From Secundilactobacillus silagincola (GTDB lineage: Bacteria; Bacillota; Bacilli; Lactobacillales; Lactobacillaceae), in contig NZ_BCMJ01000001.1 in assembly GCF_002583405.1 (NCBI RefSeq), positions 165,438 through 229,437 of the forward strand: a stretch of DNA of 64,000 nucleotides. Direction: 5' to 3'. The notes beneath the pieces were generated by a model. The model was not told the DNA's origin. It searched no databases and saw nothing but the letters and a program-made list of their open reading frames with translations. Shown here in pieces: positions 26,388 through 33,045 of this stretch. Positions within the stretch are counted from its first letter, which is position 1, and each line of letters opens with the position of its first letter. The position numbers and the translations under genes were made by a program.

Positions 26388-26716
26388 AATTCAACAAAAG
26401 GCATACGCAATCAACTTTAGCTTTCAGCATGATGTCTTTTGAATCTAGGAGGTGACGTTGCTGTTTTAAGATTCCGTACATATGTATCATCAGGACTAAA
26501 TGGAGGACATGCGTATGAAAGAAACTACTGTAAAACGATGATGGTAGCAGGTTCGCAAGCGAGTTTTGCTCATCAAGCAATCGCCATCCTGTCGACCGTA
26601 ATCAAGACATCTGAACGAACGATAGAAGTGCAAATTCCATTCTCTTAAGTTTAGATCTTTCATGTTAGACAATGAACCGCGTTGACTGTTATATTCAGTC
26701 AGCGCGGTTTTGTGTT
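26388..26716 (+). other. Short transcription unit: small RNA or micro-proteins
   Basis: About 325 nt between a good promoter and a strong terminator. It holds two Shine-Dalgarno sites (AGGAGGTGA at 26449 and GGAGG at 26503). The second precedes an 8-codon frame MKETTVKR (26515-26541) whose TGA overlaps the ATG of a 36-codon frame at 26541 or 26538 ending at 26648. The same frame is open back to a TTG at 26439 (69 codons) but without a well-placed site. None is recognised. A regulatory RNA is equally likely. Confidence 0.45.
26675..26716 (+). terminator. Terminator of the short unit
   Basis: AACCGCGTTGACTG pairs with CAGTCAGCGCGGTT (one G-U) around a 7-nt loop, followed by a T-rich tract. Confidence 0.85.
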
Positions 26717-26758
26717 ATCTTAAACTCATAGGAATTTTATGGAAGGCGTGAACCCCAA

Positions 26759-27703
26759 ATGATTCAAAAACAATATTATGGCTTAGGCACTGCTATCACC
26801 CTCTCAGTGAACGAACCAGCAACAACCGCTGATTTGGATGCAGGTAATGACCTCATCAAACACTATGAAGATATTTTAACGGTTAATCGTCCCGTTTCAG
26901 AAGTGATGTCCGTAAACCACGCAGCTGGTCAAGAACCCGTTCAAGTATCGGATATCACCTATCAATTAATCAAGCGTGCTGTGGAAGTCAGTCAATGGCA
27001 CTTAGGCTTTAACACCGCTATTGGACCCCTGGTAAAGTTATGGAAAATTGGGTTTGATGGTGCTAACTTACCAGCCGATGCTGATATTAAACAACGTCTT
27101 GAGCTGATTGATCCAGCTGATATTCAACTAGATGATCACGATCGAACCGTTTTTCTCACCAAACCTGGAATGGAAATTGACCTTGGCGCCATCGCTAAAG
27201 GCTACATTGCCGATGCTGTCAAAATATTATGGCTTTCCCGAGGTGTCAAAAGCGGCATCATCGACCTTGGCGGTAACATTTTACTAGTAGGTGATAGTAC
27301 TCATACTAACGGCTTATGGCGCATCGGTGTCCAAAACCCGTTGAAACAGCGTCATGTGGCTCTTGGTGTCCTTACCACAACTGCTAAATCAATCGTCACT
27401 TCCGGCATTTACGAACGTTACCTCGTGATTAACGGTCATAATTACCACCATATGTTTGATTCTAAAACGGGTTACCCGATTCAAAACGACTTGGAAAGTG
27501 TCACCATCGTTAGCGATTTGTCCATTGATGGCGATATTTGGACCACTGAAGCCTTCTATCAAGATATCGATAAAGGCATCCCGTTAATTGAAAAACAGCC
27601 GGGACTGGACGCTATCTTTGTCACTCGTGACTTCAAGGTAGCCATCACATCCGGCTTGAAAGACCGCTTTGCATTAACGGACAATCAATACCAGATTATT
27701 TAG
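26759..27703 (+). CDS. apbE: ApbE-family FAD:protein FMN transferase
   Basis: ApbE (314 residues) attaches FMN covalently to a Thr or Ser of target flavoproteins using FAD. Visible motifs are MEIDLGAIAKGYIADAV near residue 140, GIIDLGGNILLVGDS, and HHMFDSKTGYPIQNDLESVTIVS near 230 (Mg2+ and FAD contacts). There is no signal peptide or lipobox, so it is cytosolic, unlike the Gram-negative lipoprotein form. No FMN-binding-domain target protein is present in the window; the fumarate reductase here lacks that domain. It converges on the thiamine-precursor genes. Confidence 0.92.
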   Translation: MIQKQYYGLGTAITLSVNEPATTADLDAGNDLIKHYEDILTVNRPVSEVMSVNHAAGQEPVQVSDITYQLIKRAVEVSQWHLGFNTAIGPLVKLWKIGFDGANLPADADIKQRLELIDPADIQLDDHDRTVFLTKPGMEIDLGAIAKGYIADAVKILWLSRGVKSGIIDLGGNILLVGDSTHTNGLWRIGVQNPLKQRHVALGVLTTTAKSIVTSGIYERYLVINGHNYHHMFDSKTGYPIQNDLESVTIVSDLSIDGDIWTTEAFYQDIDKGIPLIEKQPGLDAIFVTRDFKVAITSGLKDRFALTDNQYQII

Positions 27704-27706
27704 TGA

Positions 27707-27752
27707 AATAACGTGCCTACCAGTATTCTTACTGATAAGCACGTTATTTTAA
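27707..27752. terminator. Bidirectional terminator between apbE and thiW
   Basis: AAATAACGTGC pairs with GCACGTTATTT, with an inner CAGTA/TACTG hairpin. T or A tracts lie on both sides. Confidence 0.8.
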
Positions 27753-27754
27753 TA

Positions 27755-28261
27755 CTACTTACTCAATCTATTCATCTGTGGCTGAATCACCGTTGACCAG
27801 ATACTCTTTAACAACACATAAGCAATCACTGAACCAACCAGCGCACTAAGAAAGAAACTTGGTACAAATAGCCAAAGCGCACCCTTCGCTCCTAATAGCA
27901 GTGCCGCAATTGGGTAAGCGACAATTGCACCTATGATGCCAGTCCCAATCAATTCACCAAACACCGCCGCAATCAGCCGCTTGGTATATCTGAATAGTAA
28001 ACCACTTAAAAAAGCACCAAACATGCTACCAGGAAAGGCTAAAATCGTACCAGTACCCAGTAAATTACGAATCAGGGACGTTAAAAATGCCTGTGTCATT
28101 GCCCACCAAGGTCCTAACAAGGCCCCAGATACAACGTTGATTAAGTGTTGCATTGGCGCAACTTTTGCTACACCTACTGTAAATTCAAACAAACTGCCAC
28201 CGATTACACCTAATGCCACAAGAATCGAAGTTAGGGTTAAATAATAAACTCTCTTAGTCAT
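27755..28261 (-). CDS. thiW: ThiW, ECF transporter S component for the thiazole precursor
   Basis: The 168-residue integral membrane protein matches ThiW: VYYLTLTSILVALGVIGGSLFEFTVGVAKVAPMQHLINV, then LGPWWAMTQAFLTSLIRNLLGTGTILAFPGSMFGAFL. ThiW binds the thiazole moiety of thiamine and works with the shared ECF energising module encoded elsewhere. The start at 28261 follows AAAGGA. It is second in a TPP-riboswitch unit behind cytX, so both precursor halves of thiamine would be imported together. Confidence 0.9.
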   Translation of the reverse strand: MTKRVYYLTLTSILVALGVIGGSLFEFTVGVAKVAPMQHLINVVSGALLGPWWAMTQAFLTSLIRNLLGTGTILAFPGSMFGAFLSGLLFRYTKRLIAAVFGELIGTGIIGAIVAYPIAALLLGAKGALWLFVPSFFLSALVGSVIAYVLLKSIWSTVIQPQMNRLSK

Positions 28262-28304
28262 CGTGCTCGTTCCTTTCCATCCTTCTCCATAGTAAGTCAC
28301 TCAA

Positions 28305-29489
28305 TTAATCCGTCATCAACGGGTACTTTTTGGTAGCCAAACCTGTCAGATAAACACCTAATCCCAACACTAACAGCAAGAAGAAGGTCGTCCCCAAGAA
28401 GAAGTCCAACTTCTGCAGCCACGAATAACCAACAACGCCGATCAGCCACCAAAGAAAGTTTAGCGGCAACGAGAGACGTTGGTGCATCAAGAAGACGCTG
28501 ACAAATAAAATGGCAAATAACGGTGTGAACACCGCCCCAATAGCGTATAAAAAGTTCTGATAGTACGCCATTGAAACAAACAGCGCAATCAGTAAACCTA
28601 ATACCGTGACACCTATAGCAACCAAATTAACCGCCTTCGTCTTTATCAAGTTAGCGATATTGGTAGCCGCCGAATAGGCATCCATAAAGGTCGTGGTTAC
28701 CGTTGAAAAAACAATCACCAGCAAGGCAATCATTCCCATGCTGGAATGTGAAAGCACCGTCGTAAAATCAGATTGGCCGGTCAAAATCACCGTAAATAGT
28801 CCCAGTGAAAACATCGCCACACTGGCAATAAAGTAGCCGCTCACGCTGGCCATACTCGTGCGAAACGGTCGGTCAGTATGCTGAGTATAATCGCCAATCA
28901 GCGGTAACCAGGAAAGTGCCATGGTCACGTTAAGTTCAACCGCACTGCCAAAACTTAATGGTGCTAAATTGGCACTATTTTGCAAGCGGCCTTCCTTAAT
29001 AATGGTCCACAGCATCAGCACCATACCAATGGCTAGTAGAACGACGATGACGTTATTCACCTTGAAAAGCCAGTCGTGATCCATTAATAACCAAACCACG
29101 ATCAATACTGCCACGATGAGTGACATCACTAACACTGATCGATAATTGAACAATGCCTTTGACAGCCCGTTCATCGCCTGCTGAGCATTGACGATCATCA
29201 CCGCCGTCCACCCTAGCAACTGCAGTGCATTTAACATTGAAAACAGCCAAACACCTTGCTGGCCAAAAACGGTTTTAGTCGCTTGAATCGCCGTTTTGTT
29301 CTGCTGAGCTGACAAATAACCCGCTGGCAGCAGAAAAACAAAACAGCCAATCACGTGCCCAATTAAAATCGCCAGCAAACCGCTCTTCCACCCTAATGGT
29401 GCAATAAGTGTACCAGTCACAATCTCAGCAATTGATATCGCCGCACCCATCCAGAGCAGAAACAGACCGCTTGGTTTCGTATTTCCCAT
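28305..29489 (-). CDS. cytX: CytX, probable hydroxymethylpyrimidine permease
   Basis: This 394-residue protein has about twelve helices and belongs to the nucleobase:cation symporter 1 family (purine/cytosine permeases), with FLLWMGAAISIAEIVTGTLIAPLGW at the N-terminus. The CytX subgroup is assigned because a TPP riboswitch lies in its leader and thiW follows. In that setting it is taken to import hydroxymethylpyrimidine, the pyrimidine half of thiamine. AAGGG precedes the ATG at 29489. Confidence 0.9.
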   Translation of the reverse strand: MGNTKPSGLFLLWMGAAISIAEIVTGTLIAPLGWKSGLLAILIGHVIGCFVFLLPAGYLSAQQNKTAIQATKTVFGQQGVWLFSMLNALQLLGWTAVMIVNAQQAMNGLSKALFNYRSVLVMSLIVAVLIVVWLLMDHDWLFKVNNVIVVLLAIGMVLMLWTIIKEGRLQNSANLAPLSFGSAVELNVTMALSWLPLIGDYTQHTDRPFRTSMASVSGYFIASVAMFSLGLFTVILTGQSDFTTVLSHSSMGMIALLVIVFSTVTTTFMDAYSAATNIANLIKTKAVNLVAIGVTVLGLLIALFVSMAYYQNFLYAIGAVFTPLFAILFVSVFLMHQRLSLPLNFLWWLIGVVGYSWLQKLDFFLGTTFFLLLVLGLGVYLTGLATKKYPLMTD

Positions 29490-29510
29490 TAAAAACCCTT
29501 CTTCCAATTA

Positions 29511-29556
29511 AAAAGGTCTTTCAGCCGCAGTTAGTTCCGCGCACTGAAAGACCATC
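29511..29556 (-). terminator. Terminator of the TPP riboswitch
   Basis: On the minus strand GGTCTTTCAG pairs with CTGAAAGACC around a 19-nt loop and ends in T5, between the aptamer and cytX. Confidence 0.85.
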
Positions 29557-29577
29557 ATTAATTTTTTGATGTTCACG

Positions 29578-29658
29578 TACACTTTCCTTCGCAAGTATTA
29601 ACTATACAGGTTCGAAGGGACTAGATTCATCTATCTCAGCCACATGGCGCCCCTAGTG
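29578..29658 (-). promoter_or_regulatory. TPP riboswitch (THI element)
   Basis: The minus strand has the conserved aptamer blocks in order: ACTAGGGGCGCC, GGCTGAGA, CCCTTCGAACCTG, AGTTAATACTTGCG and AAGGAAAGTG. With thiamine pyrophosphate bound, the terminator downstream would form and stop cytX-thiW. Confidence 0.95.
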
Positions 29659-29775
29659 CATTTAATTTTCAGTTATTATTTTAACATACTTCTAGTCAGT
29701 CTGGGTTAATGGTAAAGCGTAATTATTACAGTTTAATTAAATCAAGTCTAAATAGTGGCAATTTTCCCTTATTAT

Positions 29776-29791
29776 TGGTAAGTTATTACCA
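29776..29791. promoter_or_regulatory. Palindromic operator candidate before rpsN (Zur-like)
   Basis: TGGTAA-GTTA-TTACCA is a perfect 6-bp dyad about 95 bp upstream of rpsN. It resembles, but does not match, the Bacillus Zur box TCGTAATNATTACGA. Zinc-free S14 paralogues are Zur targets in Bacillus, so zinc control is plausible. Confidence 0.4.
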
Positions 29792-29884
29792 TTGTTGTGA
29801 CGGAATAAATACTACTAACACCATTGACCTGGCAGTTACTTAATGAGTTTGTTGCACTAACATCACTAAGTCATTGGAGGAAAT

Positions 29885-30154
29885 ATGGCAAAAAAATCAA
29901 AGATTGCAAAGTATAACAAGCAGCGTGAACTCATCGCGAAATATGCCACTATTCGGCGTGAACTAAAGGCTCAAGGCGATTATGAAGCTTTGGCTCGCTT
30001 ACCAAAGGATTCTAACCCTAATCGGCTACGTAACCGGGACGGGTTAGACGGTCGGCCACGTGGCTACATGCGTAAGTTCAATATGTCCCGTTTGAATTTC
30101 CGGAAATACGCTCACCTTGGTCAAATTCCTGGTGTCCGTAAGGCTTCTTGGTAA
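29885..30154 (+). CDS. rpsN: 30S ribosomal protein S14, zinc-independent form
   Basis: The 89-residue S14 is the long form without zinc-binding Cys pairs: [21 protein letters not shown] at the start and the S14 core [33 protein letters not shown] at the end. It assembles into the small subunit head. Firmicutes that also carry the zinc form in the spc operon switch to this paralogue when zinc is scarce (known from Bacillus). TTGGAGG precedes the ATG. A 40-codon gene for a basic protein follows at once. Confidence 0.95.
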   Translation: MAKKSKIAKYNKQRELIAKYATIRRELKAQGDYEALARLPKDSNPNRLRNRDGLDGRPRGYMRKFNMSRLNFRKYAHLGQIPGVRKASW

Positions 30155-30173
30155 AGTTATAAGGAGATCACTC

Positions 30174-30296
30174 ATGGAAAAAAATGATATGGCTAGCGCT
30201 TACCGGCGACTTAAGAGTCCCAGTTTAAAAACGCGTAAACGGGCGATGAAAATCATCCGTGATGCTAAGCGTAATGCCGCTAATACGAAAAAGTAA
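30174..30296 (+). CDS. 40-residue basic protein downstream of rpsN
   Basis: A short frame with AAGGAG 8 bp before ATG, 19 bp behind rpsN and ahead of a strong terminator. The product contains SAYRRLKSPSLKTRKRAMKI and is about 40 percent Lys plus Arg near its middle. From memory it resembles short proteins of lactic acid bacteria labelled putative metal homeostasis protein; I cannot check this here. Its nucleic-acid-like charge would also suit an RNA- or ribosome-associated role. Confidence 0.7.
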   Translation: MEKNDMASAYRRLKSPSLKTRKRAMKIIRDAKRNAANTKK

Positions 30297-30308
30297 TGGT
30301 TAAACATA

Positions 30309-30366
30309 AAATCCCCTTAGAATTGAAAGCTGACTTCATCAGCCAAATTCTAAGGGGATTTTTTTC
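30309..30366 (+). terminator. Terminator of the rpsN unit
   Basis: AATCCCCTTAGAATT pairs perfectly with its complement, encloses an inner GCTGA/TCAGC hairpin and ends in T7. Confidence 0.88.
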
Positions 30367-30372
30367 ATTAGA

Positions 30373-31182
30373 TTAACTTGTCAATACTTTAAAGTGAATA
30401 AGGCTACGATCATCAAATGAGCGGTTGCCAGACACAATACCCTTAGTTGACCGGTACTCATGGCTGCAAGTGGGATCATTTTGCAAAACCTCTCGTAGAC
30501 CCGCTTCCGACTCAGCCAAATTAACCGCCGCTTTGGGATAACCGTCACTAGCTAACACGATTTCGTGCTCCCCACTTGATAGTGGATAGACCTTCAACAG
30601 TGAATCTGGGATGGGTTGTCCGTTAAAAATCGCATAGCCCCACTCACTATCAGTCGCATTAGCAAATTGAGTAGCCTTTAAAATCCACGGCAAAATAGCT
30701 TTGCGACCGGGGTCCGACTGCTTATCATCAGGTGACAGCCGCAGGATCAAACTGCGCATATTCGATAAAACTAAATCACTGGGTTTGGGGTTGGTGAGTA
30801 ATTGACTGTCTAAATTGATTTGCGCATCACCAACCTGCCACAGTTCATTACGAAAGCGTGAATAAACCACGGCAACGGCTTGTAACCCCTGGCTATCACG
30901 GTCAACTGGGAAGTCAATTTTTTGATAGAAAGCAGCGAATGCTTGATTCACTTGTTTTATCAGCATTGATAACGTCGCGTCTTTAGGCAGTCGCTCCAAA
31001 ATACTTGCAATCATGGTAGATGCTAGTTTCCCAGTCGTTTTACCCTGATATTGAAAATTAGATTTACTGGTAACACCGTCAACGATGGCAATAAAATCCG
31101 ACGTGTTCACGATGGTATCTTCACATTTTTCATCGTTCACTTTTCCTTGAATAAACGCTTCTAAAACTTGAACTGATACCAA
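30373..31182 (-). CDS. PP2C-like serine/threonine phosphatase domain protein
   Basis: The protein of about 269 residues shows the PP2C order: DFIAIVDGVTSKS (metal-binding Asp-Gly), WQVGDAQ, EIVLASDGYPKAA and FDDRSLIHFKV. It would be a cytosolic metal-dependent phosphatase or a related signalling protein. I chose the TTG at 31182, 7 bp behind GGTGGAGG. An ATG at 31218 and longer frames to 31287 are alternatives. No partner kinase is nearby and its substrate is unknown. Confidence 0.65.
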   Translation of the reverse strand: MVSVQVLEAFIQGKVNDEKCEDTIVNTSDFIAIVDGVTSKSNFQYQGKTTGKLASTMIASILERLPKDATLSMLIKQVNQAFAAFYQKIDFPVDRDSQGLQAVAVVYSRFRNELWQVGDAQINLDSQLLTNPKPSDLVLSNMRSLILRLSPDDKQSDPGRKAILPWILKATQFANATDSEWGYAIFNGQPIPDSLLKVYPLSSGEHEIVLASDGYPKAAVNLAESEAGLREVLQNDPTCSHEYRSTKGIVSGNRSFDDRSLIHFKVLTS

Positions 31183-31293
31183 ATTATCGCCTCCACCAAT
31201 AGGTTCTGTGACTATCATAGCGACAATGGGATTGGTTTGTAAAATATTGTGGTTGGGCTTTATCACTTTTCTCCGGCCAAATAACACCTAAAA

Positions 31294-31330
31294 ACGCCAT
31301 TCCGATAAAAACTATCGAAATGACGCTCTT
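31294..31330 (-). terminator. Terminator of cfa
   Basis: ACGCCATTCCGATA pairs with TATCGAAATGACGCT around a short loop; on the minus strand T5 follows. Confidence 0.75.
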
Positions 31331-31349
31331 GGGTATTATATTCTATAAC

Positions 31350-32558
31350 CTAGCCGAGTTGCTTTACACTTGCTTCTTTCTTATCAGCATCATACATATA
31401 CTGACGGGTCATTGGTAAGCCCGTACCACTTGGTGCTTTAACCAATAGGTATTGCATGACATCAATGTTGCCACCTTTAAATGACCCAGCACAGGCTTGA
31501 AGATACATGCCCCACATGCGAGCAAATTCTTTACCGTACTTTTCAGCAGTCTTATCTTCGACCTTCTTGTAGTTTTCGTACCACATTTCAAGGGTCTTTT
31601 GATAATGACGACGTAATGGTTCGAGGTCAGAAAATTGTAACTTAGCATCCATAATGTGCTTCAAGTTTTCAGCAACGTTAGGAATGTAGCCACCAGGGAA
31701 GACATATTTAGTAATAAATGGATCGACCCCAGCGCCTTCGTGTTGACCGGTGATACCGTGAATCAACGCACGGCCATTAGGCTTCATGAAATCGGCAACT
31801 TTTTTGAAGTACAGACCAAGGTTTTCCTTACCAACGTGTTCGAACATCCCAACAGAAGTCACGTAATCGAATTGATCATCCACTTCACGGTAGTCTTCTA
31901 ATAACACGTCAACCTTACCTTCAAGGTGACGTTCCTTGATTTGTTGCTGTGTGTAGTCATATTGTTCCTGACTAAGGGTGATCCCAGTAGCATGCAAACC
32001 ATATTCTTCAGCAGCGACAAATAATAAAGTACCCCAGCCACTACCAATATCCAGTAAACGTTTGCCGGGTTCTGGTTGTAGTTTATTCAAAATATGGTGC
32101 ACCTTGTTCATCTGTGCTTCTTCTAAAGTATCATCATCGTGTTCAAAATAAGCACATGAATAAGTCATGGTCTTATCCAACCACATCTCATAGAAGTCGT
32201 TACCAATATCGTAGTGACTTTGAACGTCTTTTTGACTGCTCTTTTCGGAATGAGAACGCTTTGGAAAATGCTTGATGAACGGATTATTAGTTAAAAAGCT
32301 ATGATCTGTTCGATATGCTGAAGCCACTAGTTCTTCAATGCTACCATCAATTTCGATGGCACCCTTCATGTAGTCCTCAGCTAATGTTAAAGTCGGCTCG
32401 TCAGTGAAGCTCTTCAACGGAAGTTCTTCATTAAACCGGACTTTAACAACTGGTTCGCCTTCACCATAATTTTCTTCTTTACCATCCCAATAGGTTACTG
32501 AAATCGGGATATCAAATGCGTGGCTCAATAATTGTCGATACACGGTTTTCTCTAACAC
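31350..32558 (-). CDS. cfa: Cyclopropane-fatty-acyl-phospholipid synthase
   Basis: Cfa (402 residues) adds a methylene group from S-adenosylmethionine to double bonds of membrane phospholipids, for example making lactobacillic acid under acid stress. Marks are SHYDIGNDFYEMWLDKTMTYSCAYF near residue 115, the SAM-binding LLDIGSGWGTLL near 169, and MFEHVGKENLGLYFKKVADFMKPNG. Length matches the lactobacillus enzyme. The start is a GTG at 32558 behind GAAGG. It is a single-gene unit. Confidence 0.96.
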   Translation of the reverse strand: MLEKTVYRQLLSHAFDIPISVTYWDGKEENYGEGEPVVKVRFNEELPLKSFTDEPTLTLAEDYMKGAIEIDGSIEELVASAYRTDHSFLTNNPFIKHFPKRSHSEKSSQKDVQSHYDIGNDFYEMWLDKTMTYSCAYFEHDDDTLEEAQMNKVHHILNKLQPEPGKRLLDIGSGWGTLLFVAAEEYGLHATGITLSQEQYDYTQQQIKERHLEGKVDVLLEDYREVDDQFDYVTSVGMFEHVGKENLGLYFKKVADFMKPNGRALIHGITGQHEGAGVDPFITKYVFPGGYIPNVAENLKHIMDAKLQFSDLEPLRRHYQKTLEMWYENYKKVEDKTAEKYGKEFARMWGMYLQACAGSFKGGNIDVMQYLLVKAPSGTGLPMTRQYMYDADKKEASVKQLG

Positions 32559-32814
32559 GTAACTGCCTTCTCTCTTACAAAATTAATGCTGTTCGATTAG
32601 TTAACCATGTTAACTTAATTGACACATCTACTAACTAATTGATTAGATTACAAGTCATTACCTGTTTTGTCAACGATTCGAACCTTCATTAATAAACGAA
32701 TAGACATCTATATCAGTCGTCATATAAACGGCCTACAATCAGTATTACGAGAGGATGCGAGCCCCTCTACTCAAATCGGAAAACGCTGACTATTCTAATT
32801 GATTTCTTAGTTTA

Positions 32815-32888
32815 CTAGGCAACGTACATCCTGTTTATTTGAAGATTTAGTCTCAGTAGACTACCAACATATTGGATACGTTGCCTAG
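32815..32888. repeat. Cruciform-type inverted repeat upstream of nrdJ
   Basis: CTAGGCAACGTA at 32815 pairs perfectly with its complement ending at 32888. Inside lies a second dyad, TAGTCT-CAGT-AGACTA. No T tract follows on either strand, so it is not a plain terminator. The surrounding 490 bp between cfa and nrdJ hold no gene. Confidence 0.6.
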
Positions 32889-32973
32889 CATATCAGTACG
32901 CTTAAATAAATTTGTAAGCGACGAAATCCGTGCTACAGGGGTTTTTGGTTTGCTTAATCGAACTCGTGTTCAA

Positions 32974-33021
32974 ACACTGTATATTGATATTTTGTCAAAG
33001 TGACGATACTATATATAGTGT
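32974..33021 (+). promoter_or_regulatory. Paired NrdR boxes overlapping the nrdJ promoter
   Basis: ACACTGTATATTGATA (32974-32989) and ATACTATATATAGTGT (33006-33021) both resemble the NrdR box ACACWATATATWGTGT. Their starts are 32 bp apart, the characteristic three-turn spacing. A promoter TTGATA (32984) with a 17-bp spacer and TACTAT (33007) overlaps both boxes, as expected for repression by NrdR. Confidence 0.8.
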
Positions 33022-33045
33022 TAAGTTTGAGAAGGAGGAACCGTT

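Noticed and set aside
32559-33045. Possible cobalamin riboswitch before nrdJ
   Set aside because: No B12-box or conserved aptamer blocks were found; the paired NrdR boxes explain the promoter region better.
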